64,000 bases of DNA, from the NCBI GenBank assembly GCA_942491185.1, contig CALOAB010000011.1, positions 1 to 64,000 of the forward strand. The letters are read 5' to 3'. Below, in pieces: positions 52,584 through 61,510 of the stretch. A program made the position numbers and the translations under genes. Positions within the stretch are counted from its first letter, which is position 1. Each line of letters opens with the position of its first letter. Under the pieces are notes generated by a model. That model worked only from the letters and a program-made list of their open reading frames with translations. It ran no database searches and was not told the origin of the DNA. The stretch is from SLRI01 sp942491185. GTDB lineage: Bacteria > Pseudomonadota > Alphaproteobacteria > Geminicoccales > Geminicoccaceae.

Positions 52584-53591
52584 ATGAGCAACCCGCCTTT
52601 GCGCATGGGCGTCATCGGCCTCGGCTTCATGGGCGCGCTGCACGCCCGGCTCTGGCACGAGCTGCCGCATACCGAGCTGGTCGCGGTTGCCGACATCGAC
52701 CCGGCGACCGGTGAGCCTTTGGCCCAGAAGCTGGGCTGCGCCTTCCACCCTGATGCGGCCGAGCTCCTGGCCCGGGACGACATCGACGCGGTGAGCATCG
52801 TCACGCCTGATCGGCTGCATGTGGCGCCGGCCGTGGCGGCGGCTGCTGCCGGCAAGGACATCCTGCTCGAGAAGCCGATGGCGCACGATGCGGCCGCCGC
52901 AGCCGAGATCGCGGCCGCGGTCGAGCGGCACGGCGTCCGGCTGATGGTGGCGCATGTGCTGCGCTTCGACCCGCGCTACGTCCAGCTCCAGGCCGCTGCG
53001 GCACCGGAGACGCTGGGCGAGCCCATCCATCTCCGCGCCAAGCGCAACACCGTGCGCAGCCTGGCGCAGCGGCTCGGCAGCAACTCCTCGATCCTCTATT
53101 ATCTCGGCGTGCACGACATCGACATGATGCAGTGGGTGGCCCGCTCGCCCATCACCCGCGTCTATGCGCAAAAGGTGCAAAAGCTCTCCAACGGCAACGA
53201 GGACGCGCTCTACGCCGTGCTCAACTTCGCCAATGGTGCGATCGGCACGCTCGACTACAGCTGGGCCTGGCCCGACGGGCTGCCGAACGGCTACTACGCC
53301 CATTTCGAGGTGGTCGGCACCGAGGGTGCCAGCTTTCTCGACGTCCGCGACCAGGGCCTGCACACCGTCACGATGGAGGGCTCGACCGCCGGCGACACGC
53401 ATCTCTGGCCCGAGATCAACGGCCAGATCATCGGTGATCTCCGGGACGAGCTGATGCACTTCGCCTCGGCCGTCCTGGCGGACAAGCCCTTCGTCCAGGA
53501 TTATCGCGACGCCCTCGACGCGATCAGCGTGATCGATGCCATCTTCGCCTCGATCGAGGCGGCGGCACCGGTCGAGGTGAAGCGCGGCTAG
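52584..53591 (+). CDS. Gfo/Idh/MocA-family oxidoreductase
   Basis: NAD(P)-dependent sugar dehydrogenase-like protein of 335 aa. The Rossmann motif is MGVIGLGFMGALHARLWHEL. EKPMAHDAAAAAEIAAAVER contains the conserved EKP catalytic Lys, and YYLGVHDIDMMQWVA carries the GxHDxD/His element. It lies between the two transporter sets and likely oxidises the imported sugar or a derivative. Confidence 0.92.
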   Translation: MSNPPLRMGVIGLGFMGALHARLWHELPHTELVAVADIDPATGEPLAQKLGCAFHPDAAELLARDDIDAVSIVTPDRLHVAPAVAAAAAGKDILLEKPMAHDAAAAAEIAAAVERHGVRLMVAHVLRFDPRYVQLQAAAAPETLGEPIHLRAKRNTVRSLAQRLGSNSSILYYLGVHDIDMMQWVARSPITRVYAQKVQKLSNGNEDALYAVLNFANGAIGTLDYSWAWPDGLPNGYYAHFEVVGTEGASFLDVRDQGLHTVTMEGSTAGDTHLWPEINGQIIGDLRDELMHFASAVLADKPFVQDYRDALDAISVIDAIFASIEAAAPVEVKRG

Positions 53592-53663
53592 GCTAGGCTC
53601 CATACATTTTTTCCATGGCATCGCTACAACGACCACAGTGCTCAGAGCAAACGGGAGGATGGC

Positions 53664-54951
53664 ATGACGACCAAGCGACCCGACGACCTCTTCATGGCTG
53701 GCGGCCTAGCCGTGGCGCTGCTGCTGGCAGCACCGCGCCCAGGCCCAGGACATCGAGCTGGAGTTCGTCGTCTGGAACTACTCGCTCGACACCATCGAGG
53801 ACAATGTCCGGCTGTTCGAGGAGGCGAACCCCGGCATCACCGTCAACGTCACCGACTACACCTGGCCGGACTATCACGACAGCCTGGTCCTGCGCTTCCG
53901 GAGCGGCACGACGACCGACGTCATCTATGGCGGCCAGGACTGGCTGCCCGGCTGGGCGGCGGCGGGCTTCCTCGCACCCTTGGACGAGATCGCGCCCGAC
54001 GCCATTGCCGAGTACCGCCAGGACCTGGCCGAGTTCACGCTCAGCGACATGACCTATGACGGCCACCTCTACGGGCTGCCCTACTACGCCGACACCATCT
54101 CCTTCCTCTACAACGCCCGCATCCTCGAGGAGGCCGGCATCGCCGTGCCGACCACCTGGGAGGAGGTGGCCGAGGCCGCGCGGACCCTGAAGGCGGGCGG
54201 CATGGAGATGCCCATCGTCTACGAGTTTAATCAGGAGCTGCCGAACTTCTTCGATGCCTTTGTGGCCCAGGTCTACGGCCGGGGCGGCGAGCTGTTCGAC
54301 GCCGACGGCGAGGCGATCTTCAACGACCCGGAGAACGCCGCGTACCAGCAGCTGAGCTGGCTGCGCGACGCGATCGACGAAGGTCTGGTCGCTTTCGAGA
54401 GCCACGAATCGACAGTCATCCCGGCGATGAACAGTGGCAATCACGCCTTCACCATCGTCTACAACTACGTCTTGGCCGCCATGAACAACGTGGCCGACCA
54501 GCCCTTGGCCGGCGAGTTCGCGCTCGCCAGGATGCCGGGCGAGGCGCAGTCGACCCTGGGCTTCACCAAGTTCTACGCCGTCACCAGCCAGGCCGCCGAG
54601 GACGAAGCCCGCCGCGACGCGGCCTGGAAGTTCGTCTCTTTCATGGCCGGCCCGCCCTACGACGTGGCCAGGCGCTGGGCGGTCGAGAAGGGCCTCGGCT
54701 TCGGCCAGCTGCCGCTCTTGGAGGACGCCGACGTCATCGAGGCCTGGAGCGGCTGGGTCGACATGCCCACCCTGCAGGCGCAGGTCGAGACGGCCGAGGC
54801 CGGCACCTGGACCGAGTGGACGTCGATTTGGGCTGCCTCCTTCCGGCCGATGATGGCCCAGGCGATGATCGGCGAGGCCAGCGTCGAGGACGTCATGGCC
54901 GAGGCGGCAGAGCGCTGGAACGAGCTGCGCGACCAGATGGCCAACCGCTGA
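53664..54951 (+). pseudogene. ABC sugar transporter substrate-binding protein, set 2, with a frameshift
   Basis: A solute-binding protein of about 430 aa read in two frames. The signal peptide (LAVALLLAAP) begins at ATG 53664 with GGGAGG upstream. The mature part AQDIELEFVVWNYSLDTIED, then YGGQDWLPGWAAAGFLAPLD, continues in the +1 frame to 54951. A one-base shift is needed near 53733-53740 (CACCGCGCCC). The shifted frame has no start of its own: a TAG at 53707 blocks it. Either the gene has just been inactivated or the extra base is a sequencing or assembly error. All the rest looks intact and is followed by its permeases. Confidence 0.85.
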
Positions 54952-54997
54952 GCCGGGCCGGGCCCGCGAGCACCGAGCAGTAGGGACAGACGCGCGC

Positions 54998-55897
54998 ATG
55001 TGGCAGGCGGCCCGCTTTCCGTTCGCCTGGGTCGGCGGGCCGCTCGTCCTGGTGCTGCTGCTCATCGTCCTGCCCGTGGGCCACGTGCTCTGGACCAGCC
55101 TGCACTCGGCGCATTTCCTCTTCCCGGACCAGCTCGACTGGGCCGGGCTCGCCAACTACCGCCGGGTGCTGGGCAGCTCCTACTTCCTGACGACACTTCG
55201 CAACTCGCTCACGTTTACAGTCGTGACCGCACCGGTCGTCGTCGGCCTCGGCCTCCTGGTGGCGCTTCTCCTGCAGCAGCGCTTCGTCGGCCGGGCCGTG
55301 GTCCGCTCGGTGGTGCTGCTGCCCTGGGTGCTGCCCGGTGCGATCAGTGCGGTCTTGTGGATCTGGGTGTTCAATCCGAGCTGGGGCATCCTCAACACGG
55401 CCTTGCGTGACCTGGGCCTCATCTCGAGCTCGATCCCCTGGCTCTCGGACGGCGATCTTGCCTTCGTCGCGGTCGCCATCGCCCACATCTGGACCCAGGT
55501 GCCGTTCTCCGTCGTTCTCTTGATGGCGGCGCTCTCGACCATCGATCCTGAGCTCACCGAGGCCGCCAAGGTCGACGGCGCCAACACGCTCGCCCGCTTC
55601 CGCCACGTCACCCTGCCGGCGATCAAGGCGATGCTGGTCCTGCTCCTGGTCTACAACGCGCTGGTCGCGTTCACGACCTACGACGTCGTCTACGCCATGA
55701 CCGGCGGTGGCCCCGGCACCGCCACCTCGCTGCTCTCCTTCCAGATCTGGCGGGAGAGCTTCTCGATGTACGATTTCGGCGCCGGTGCGGCCGTGGCCTT
55801 CATCGTCGTCGCCTTCTCCGCCGTCATGATCACGGCCATCACCCGCATGCTGCCGTCCGAGCTTTTCGCCGGCGGCGAGGCCGAGGAGGACGCATGA
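54998..55897 (+). CDS. ABC sugar permease (MalF/UgpA type), set 2
   Basis: Permease of 299 aa with six spans. Blocks are LVLVLLLIVLPVGHVLWTSL, VVLLPWVLPGAISAVLWIWV, the EAA loop LTEAAKVDGANTLARFRHVT LPA-like, and YAMTGGGPGTATSLLSFQIW. Overlaps its partner permease by ATGA. No ATPase gene follows, so it likely uses the one at 51458. Confidence 0.94.
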   Translation: MWQAARFPFAWVGGPLVLVLLLIVLPVGHVLWTSLHSAHFLFPDQLDWAGLANYRRVLGSSYFLTTLRNSLTFTVVTAPVVVGLGLLVALLLQQRFVGRAVVRSVVLLPWVLPGAISAVLWIWVFNPSWGILNTALRDLGLISSSIPWLSDGDLAFVAVAIAHIWTQVPFSVVLLMAALSTIDPELTEAAKVDGANTLARFRHVTLPAIKAMLVLLLVYNALVAFTTYDVVYAMTGGGPGTATSLLSFQIWRESFSMYDFGAGAAVAFIVVAFSAVMITAITRMLPSELFAGGEAEEDA

Positions 55898-56781
55898 GGC
55901 GGCTCGCCGGACGCTGCCTGCTCTATCTCGCCGCCGCCACGGTGCTCGCCTTCGCCGCCGGCCCGGTGCTGCTGGCGCTGGTCGGCAGCGTCATCCCCGA
56001 TCCCATCCTCTTCGACCCCGACCGCTCGATTTTCGAGGGCGGCGCCACGCTCGACAACTACCGCTACATCTTCTGGGGCGAGCTGCCGTCCGCCTACATG
56101 ACCGAGGGCGCCAACCGGGCGATGATCTCGGACGCGGCCCGCCAGGTGCCGGGCAGCTTGTGGAACTCGGTGCAGATCTCGCTGGCCGTGATGGCGCTCA
56201 ACCTGCTCTTGGGCGCGCCCGCCGCCTTCGCCTTCGCGCGCATGACCTTCAAGGGCAAGAAGCTGGCCTTCCTGTTTCTCATCTTGAGCCCGCTGGTGCC
56301 GACGATAGCCCTCGTCACGCCGATCTACATGATCGTCGACGGCGTGGGCCTGCTCGGCACCAAGCTCGCGGTCATCCTGGTCAGCACCGCCCGCACCTTG
56401 CCGTTCACCGTGCTGATCCTCTCGGTCTTCTTCCGCAAGATCCCCAAGGCGCTCTTCGAGGCAGCACTGCTCGACGGCTGCGACCGCTTCCAGAGCTTTC
56501 GCCGGATCGCCTTGCCGCTGGCGCTGCCGCCGATCTGCGCCACCGGCCTCTTCGCCTTTATGCTCTCCTACACCGAGTTCCTCTTCGCCATGGTCCTCTC
56601 CGGCGACGCCCGCAGCCGGCCGCTCTCCGCCGTCATGGCCGCACTCGCCCGCGGCGTCGACGTCTCGTGGAGCCTGCTGAACAGCGCCATCGTCATCGCC
56701 GTGCTGCCGACACTGGTGCTCGTCGTCGTCGTCTGGCGCTACGTGGTCGAGGGCCTGCTCAGCGGCGCCGTCAAGGGCTAG
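55894..56781 (+). CDS. ABC sugar permease (MalG/UgpE type), set 2
   Basis: Permease of 295 aa. Features are NSVQISLAVMALNLLLGAPA, the EAA loop ALFEAALLDGCDRFQSFRRI, and YTEFLFAMVLSGDARSRPLS. The domain order is that of MalG-type proteins. Last gene of the transport cluster; a cupin gene converges on it from the right. Confidence 0.94.
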   Translation: MRRLAGRCLLYLAAATVLAFAAGPVLLALVGSVIPDPILFDPDRSIFEGGATLDNYRYIFWGELPSAYMTEGANRAMISDAARQVPGSLWNSVQISLAVMALNLLLGAPAAFAFARMTFKGKKLAFLFLILSPLVPTIALVTPIYMIVDGVGLLGTKLAVILVSTARTLPFTVLILSVFFRKIPKALFEAALLDGCDRFQSFRRIALPLALPPICATGLFAFMLSYTEFLFAMVLSGDARSRPLSAVMAALARGVDVSWSLLNSAIVIAVLPTLVLVVVVWRYVVEGLLSGAVKG

Positions 56782-56822
56782 CCGGCCCGCTCGACACGAT
56801 TGGGGGACCGCTTCGCGCGCAC

Positions 56823-57341
56823 TCAGGTTTTGTCGTCGAACGACTGGTCGGCCCAGCCGAAGACGGTGCGGCGCTCGATCTCGGCGACGTTGTCGGGGCG
56901 GGGGAAGGGCTCGGGCGCCGGCTCGCCGGGTTGGCGCGGGCGGCCGATCTCCTTGAAGAAGGCGTCGAGGCCGCCGGGGGTGAAGTACCAGACGAAGGTC
57001 AGCGGGTCGGGGCCGGGGTTGATGAACTGGTGCTTGCGGTTGACGCCGAGGAAGACGGCCGAGCCCGGCTCCAGCGGGTGCAGCTCGCCATCGAGGCGGA
57101 CGGAGCCGCGGCCCGAGACGACGAAGATGATCTCCTCGTTGCGGTCGTGGGTGTGCTCGCGGATGAAGCAGCCGGGCGCCACGGTCTGCGTGCCCATCGC
57201 AAATCGATGCCGGCTCTTCACCGTCGTGTCGCTGAACAGCGTTCGCACATGGCCGTTGGCCGGCACCGGCTGCCAATGGCTGTCGCCGTCGTCGGGGCCC
57301 AGAATGCGGGCGTCGCCGATCTCGTGTTGCGTTGCCGACAT
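56823..57341 (-). CDS. Cupin-domain protein
   Basis: Single-cupin protein of 172 aa. The first motif, GCFIREHTHDRNEEIIFVVS, has the HxH...E metal ligands. The second, PGSAVFLGVNRKHQFINPG, has the final His and the family Asn. A small isomerase, decarboxylase or sensor role is possible. The ATG at 57341 (MSATQHEIGD) is preferred over an upstream ATG at 57413, because the cupin fold begins right after it. Confidence 0.82.
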   Translation of the reverse strand: MSATQHEIGDARILGPDDGDSHWQPVPANGHVRTLFSDTTVKSRHRFAMGTQTVAPGCFIREHTHDRNEEIIFVVSGRGSVRLDGELHPLEPGSAVFLGVNRKHQFINPGPDPLTFVWYFTPGGLDAFFKEIGRPRQPGEPAPEPFPRPDNVAEIERRTVFGWADQSFDDKT

Positions 57342-57485
57342 GCTGTTGCCCCCGCTCTGCCCTGACGATTTCCGACCGGGCTGGAGCGAAGCATGCGCTT
57401 GGGCTAACGTCAATTGCGGCCGGCGGCGGGGGCTCTGTCGTCTGCGCGCAGCAAGAGCGCGCCGTCATGGATCAGGGAGACATCG

Positions 57486-58673
57486 GTGCTGCTCGACGGC
57501 ATGAAGATCGTGAGCTTTTGCCATTTCCTGCAGGGGCCGGCGGCCATGCAGTATCTGGGCGACATGGGTGCCGAGGTGATCCGCATCGAGCCGCCGCACG
57601 GCTCCTATGAGCGGCATTGGGCGGGTGCCGGTGCTCGGGTCGGGGGTGTCAGCTCGCTCTATCTCTGTGCCAATCGCAACGCCCGGAGCATCGCCATCGA
57701 CCTGAAGAAGCCGGGCGCCAGAGAGATCGTCATGGCGCTGATCGAGAAGAGCCATGCCGTCGCCGAGAATTTTCGGCCCGGCACGCTGGGTCGCCTCGGC
57801 CTCGGCTTCGAGGATGTCAAGGCGCAAAAGCCCGACATCATCTATGCCTCGGCCTCCGGCTTCGGCGCGACCGGGCCTTATGCCGAGCGACCCGGGCAGG
57901 ACCTGCTGATCCAGGCCATGTCGGGCATCGTCTCGGCCAATGGTGCAGGCGCGCATCGACCAACGGCGATCGGCTGTGCTGCCGCCGACCAGCATGGCGC
58001 TGCCCTCTTCGCGCTCGGCATTGCCGGCGCCTATGCCCGCTGGCTGCGGACGGGCGAGGGCACGCATGTCGAGGCGAGCCTGCTGGGTGCCGGGATCGAC
58101 CTGCAGGCCGAATCGCTGGTCGCCTACTACGCGTCCGGGAAGGGCGACGAGGTGTTCGACCGCGCCGAGCCGCTCGCCACCTGGTTCCACCAGGCGCCCT
58201 ACGGCATCTACCGGATCGCCGACGGGCATATCGCGCTGTCGCTCAATCCGGTCGAGAAGCTCGGCCGGGCGCTGGCGACGGATGCCTTCGCCCCCTTCGT
58301 CGGCGCCGATCCTTATGCCAACCGCGACGCCATCGCCGAGATCGTGGCCACCGAGCTGGCGGCTCGGCCATACGAGGCGCTGGCGGCTGCCTTCGATGCC
58401 GAGCAGATGTGGTACGCCCGGGTCGACAATTTCGACGACCTGGCGAAGAACCCGCAAGTGCAGCACAACGAGGTGTTCTCGGACTTCGAGGTGAACGGCG
58501 AGACCGCGCGCCTCGTCAATCATCCCAACCGCTATGACGGTGCCGTGCCCAAGACGCACCATTTCGCCCTGCAGCAGGGCGCCGATACCCGAGCCGTGCT
58601 GGCCGAAGCCGGTTATGGCAATGGCGAGATCGAGGCCTTGCTGAACGACGGCGTGGTCCACGCGCCCAGCTAG
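57486..58673 (+). CDS. CaiB/BaiF CoA-transferase, module 1
   Basis: Family III CoA-transferase of 395 aa. DGMKIVSFCHFLQGPAAMQY begins the fold. The catalytic aspartate is in GCAAADQHGAALFALGIAGA, and AENFRPGTLGRLGLGFEDV and KNPQVQHNEVF are conserved. The GTG at 57486 has AGGGAGA six bases upstream. It is similar along its length to the CoA-transferase at 62510 and is directly followed by a MaoC-type hydratase, as is its paralogue (there on the opposite strand). Confidence 0.9.
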   Translation: MLLDGMKIVSFCHFLQGPAAMQYLGDMGAEVIRIEPPHGSYERHWAGAGARVGGVSSLYLCANRNARSIAIDLKKPGAREIVMALIEKSHAVAENFRPGTLGRLGLGFEDVKAQKPDIIYASASGFGATGPYAERPGQDLLIQAMSGIVSANGAGAHRPTAIGCAAADQHGAALFALGIAGAYARWLRTGEGTHVEASLLGAGIDLQAESLVAYYASGKGDEVFDRAEPLATWFHQAPYGIYRIADGHIALSLNPVEKLGRALATDAFAPFVGADPYANRDAIAEIVATELAARPYEALAAAFDAEQMWYARVDNFDDLAKNPQVQHNEVFSDFEVNGETARLVNHPNRYDGAVPKTHHFALQQGADTRAVLAEAGYGNGEIEALLNDGVVHAPS

Positions 58674-58702
58674 CGGCGTCACTTGCGAGGAAAGAGCAGA
58701 GC

Positions 58703-59140
58703 ATGTCGGATTTCTTCGTCGCCGTTGGCGATCACGTGTCGTTCGCGAAGACGGTGGGCGAGAGCGATGTCTATCTCTTCGCCGGGATCACCGGCGACTT
58801 CTCCGGCAACCACGTCAACGAGGCGTTCATGGCGACGACCGCCTATGGTCGGCGGATCGCCCATGGCGCCTTGCTGGTCGGCTACATGTCGAGCGCGTCG
58901 AGCCTGATGGTGGAGAAATGCCAGGGCATCAGCGACGACGAGACCCCGGTGTCGCTCGGCTACGATCGCATTCGCTTCCTCGGGCCTGTGTTCATCGGCG
59001 ACACCATCACGGTGCGCTATCGGATCTCGGCCATCGATCCCGAGCGGCGGCGCTCGACCGGCGATATCGAGGTGGTCAACCAACAGGGCGAGACCGTGGC
59101 CATTGCCCAGCACATCTTGAAATGGGTGGCCAATCGATGA
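58703..59140 (+). CDS. MaoC-like (R)-specific enoyl-CoA hydratase, module 1
   Basis: Hot-dog-fold hydratase of 145 aa. AGITGDFSGNHVNEAFMATT with AHGALLVGYMS gives the catalytic Asp and His of the MaoC/PhaJ family. The C-terminal IDPERRRSTGDIEVVNQQGE is nearly repeated in the partial MaoC gene at 63724. It hydrates 2-enoyl-CoA, consistent with the CoA-transferase and enoyl-CoA hydratase beside it. Confidence 0.9.
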   Translation: MSDFFVAVGDHVSFAKTVGESDVYLFAGITGDFSGNHVNEAFMATTAYGRRIAHGALLVGYMSSASSLMVEKCQGISDDETPVSLGYDRIRFLGPVFIGDTITVRYRISAIDPERRRSTGDIEVVNQQGETVAIAQHILKWVANR

Positions 59141-59186
59141 TCGGCGTGCCCATCGCAACCCCATCCTCCGTGCAGGAGCCAGCCCT

Positions 59187-59972
59187 ATGAGTGAAGCACC
59201 GGTGCTCTGCACGGTCGCCGACGGGGTCGCCACCGTGACGCTCAACAACCCGCCGTTCAACCTCGTGACGCTCCGGCTGACGGCGGAGCTGGACGCTCTG
59301 CTCGATCGGCTGGCGGCAGACGCTGCGGTGCGCGCGCTCGTCGTCACCGGCAGCGGCGAGCGGGCGTTCTGCGCCGGCTCGGACATCTCCGAGTTCCCCG
59401 ATCTGACCGAGCCCGGCATCGTCGTCGAGCGCAAGCTGGTCCAGGAGAACGCCACTTATGCCAAGCTCGACCATTTCCCCAAGCCGACCATTGCCGCTGT
59501 TCGCGGGCTCGCTTTCGGCGGCGGGCTGGAGCTCGCCGTCTGCTGCGACCTGCTGGTGGTCGAGGAGAACGCGCGGCTCTGCCTGCCCGAGATCAAGCTC
59601 GGCGTGATCCCGGGCGCCGGCGGCACGTTCCGCGTCACGCGACGGGTCGGCGAGGGCCGGGCGAAGGAGATGATTTTCTTCGGTGAGCCCATCGACGCAG
59701 CCACGGCGCTGGCCTGGGGGCTCATCAATCGCGTGGTCGCCAAGGGCGAAGCGGTAGCGACCGCGCAGGCGATGGCCGGGCAGCTCGCCGAGCGACCGGG
59801 CGTGGCGCTTCGGGCGTGCAAGGAGGCGATCGACATGTCCTTCGAGACGACGGAAGCAGCTGCGATCGAGCGATCGCTGGAGCTGAGCGGCGAGATCTTC
59901 ATGACCGACGACTGCAAGGAGGGTTTTCGCGCCTTCTTCGCCAAGGAGAAGCCACGCTTCACCCATAGCTGA
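59187..59972 (+). CDS. Enoyl-CoA hydratase/isomerase family protein
   Basis: Crotonase-fold enzyme of 261 aa. AFCAGSDISEF and AAVRGLAFGGGLELAVCCDL contain the oxyanion-hole residues. LCLPEIKLGVIPGAGGTFRV includes the typical PE and PGAGGT motif of hydratases with catalytic Glu positions. It probably carries out a hydration, isomerisation or retro-Claisen step on the CoA-activated substrate of the cluster. Confidence 0.92.
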   Translation: MSEAPVLCTVADGVATVTLNNPPFNLVTLRLTAELDALLDRLAADAAVRALVVTGSGERAFCAGSDISEFPDLTEPGIVVERKLVQENATYAKLDHFPKPTIAAVRGLAFGGGLELAVCCDLLVVEENARLCLPEIKLGVIPGAGGTFRVTRRVGEGRAKEMIFFGEPIDAATALAWGLINRVVAKGEAVATAQAMAGQLAERPGVALRACKEAIDMSFETTEAAAIERSLELSGEIFMTDDCKEGFRAFFAKEKPRFTHS

Positions 59973-59981
59973 GCGAGCTTG

Positions 59982-60596
59982 CTAGCGGTTGGCGACCTCG
60001 GGGCTACTGCCATAGGCGTGGTAGATAATCTGCAGGTAGGCCGTGTAGAGCCGCTCGAGCCGGTCGAACGAGCCGCTGTCCTGGGTGATGGAGCCGGCGC
60101 TGTCGACGATGGCGATGAGCTGGACCGCGATGTCGTTGGCGGGTGCGTCCGGCACCAGCTCACCCGACTCGAGGGCGCTGCGGACGGCGCCGTCGATGTA
60201 GCCCTCGATGGTCCGGGTGAAGTGCGCCAGCGTCTGGCGCGCCTGGTCGCTCACCTGGTCGACCTCGAGGCGCATGCGGGTGATCAGGCTCCAGGAGCGG
60301 CCCGACTTGCCGGAAGGATTGTACCTCTCGTAGCGCTCGCGATTGAACGCCATCATCCGCTGGACCTTCTCGCGAAACGACAGGGTCGGCGCCTGCCAGA
60401 TCTCTGCGAACAGGATGAGCGTCGCCTCGACGTAACCGTCGATCACCTCCTCGACCAGCTTGTCCTTGGTGCCGAAGTGGTAGTGAATATTGGCGCGCGT
60501 GATCGCCAGTCGGTCGGCGATATCGGCGAAGCGAAGCCCGCGCACGCCCTTGGTGATGAGCAGCTCGGTCGCCACGGTCTTGATCTGGTCGCGCAT
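59982..60596 (-). CDS. TetR-family transcriptional regulator
   Basis: Repressor-type regulator of 204 aa. The HTH is in GLRFADIADRLAITRANIHY followed by HFGTKDKLVEEVIDGY, typical of TetR/AcrR. The C-terminal domain probably binds an acyl-CoA or related effector. It is divergent from the SDR gene, and a palindrome lies between them (60655-60670), so it likely controls itself and the cluster. Confidence 0.9.
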   Translation of the reverse strand: MRDQIKTVATELLITKGVRGLRFADIADRLAITRANIHYHFGTKDKLVEEVIDGYVEATLILFAEIWQAPTLSFREKVQRMMAFNRERYERYNPSGKSGRSWSLITRMRLEVDQVSDQARQTLAHFTRTIEGYIDGAVRSALESGELVPDAPANDIAVQLIAIVDSAGSITQDSGSFDRLERLYTAYLQIIYHAYGSSPEVANR

Positions 60597-60654
60597 GAAG
60601 CTGCCCGGTCTTGTCCTTCGCCGCGCGCTTGCACGGCTCTGGTGATGCGGCTAC

Positions 60655-60670
60655 CTTACAAGTCAGTAAG
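60655..60670. promoter_or_regulatory. Candidate TetR-regulator operator
   Basis: CTTACAAGTCAGTAAG, an inverted repeat with 5-bp arms (CTTAC/GTAAG) and a 6-bp centre, lies in the 145-bp gap between the divergent regulator and SDR genes. ACTTAC/GTAAG-type arms are common in operators of TetR regulators of fatty-acid or acyl-CoA genes. Assignment is by position and symmetry only. Confidence 0.5.
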
Positions 60671-60741
60671 CGCGGCTGCCACAGGCTTCTTTCGCGGTGG
60701 CATGACAAGCGGCTGGCGACGAGCGCGGAGGCACTTCCTCG

Positions 60742-61500
60742 ATGCGATTGCGGGACAAGGTCTGTCTGGTGACCGGTGGTGGCTCTGGCATCGGCCAGGC
60801 GACCTGCCGGCTGTTCGCCCGTGAAGGGGCGCGGCTGGTCATTGCCGACAAGAACGCCGCCGCTGCCGCCGAGACGGCCGGCTCGTGCGAGAGCGCCGAG
60901 CCGCCGGTTGTCGTCGAGGCCGATGTCGCCAGTGCTGCCGATTCCAGCGCCATGATCAACGCCGCCGTCGATCGGTTCGGCCGCCTCGATGTGCTGGTGA
61001 ACAATGCCGGCTACGGCATCCCCGGCAGCGTGGTCGACACGGAAGAGGCCGCCTGGGAAGCGCTGATGGCGGTGAACGTGACCGGCGTGTTCCTCGCCTG
61101 CAAGAACGCCATACCGATCATGGCCTCACAGGGCGGCGGGGTGATCGTCAATGTCGCATCCGTGGTCGCCTCGATCGGCATCGCCAACCGGGCAGCCTAT
61201 TGCGCGTCCAAGGGCGCTGTCGCGGCGCTGACCCGGGCCATGGCGATCGACCATGTCGATCAGAAGATCCGGGTCAATGCCATCGCACCGGGGACGATCA
61301 TGTCGCCCTATTTCGACGCCATCAAGGCGAGCAGCGCCAACCCGGCGGATGCGCTGGCGGCGCTCGAGAACCGCCAGCTGATGAAGCGGATGGGCTCGCC
61401 GGAAGAGATCGCCAGCGGCATTCTCTACCTCGCCAGTGACGACGCATCGTTCTGCACCGGCACGATCCTCACCGTCGACGGCGGCATGACGGCTTACTGA
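60742..61500 (+). CDS. SDR-family dehydrogenase
   Basis: Classical SDR of 252 aa with intact active site: TGGGSGIGQATCRLFAREG, NNAGYGIPG, Ser in VNVASVVASIG, and YCASKGAVAAL with the Tyr and Lys. FCTGTILTVDGGMTAY closes the protein. It is expected to oxidise a hydroxyacyl or alcohol intermediate. It is followed at ten bases by the aldolase gene. Confidence 0.93.
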   Translation: MRLRDKVCLVTGGGSGIGQATCRLFAREGARLVIADKNAAAAAETAGSCESAEPPVVVEADVASAADSSAMINAAVDRFGRLDVLVNNAGYGIPGSVVDTEEAAWEALMAVNVTGVFLACKNAIPIMASQGGGVIVNVASVVASIGIANRAAYCASKGAVAALTRAMAIDHVDQKIRVNAIAPGTIMSPYFDAIKASSANPADALAALENRQLMKRMGSPEEIASGILYLASDDASFCTGTILTVDGGMTAY

Positions 61501-61510
61501 GAGGCATAGC

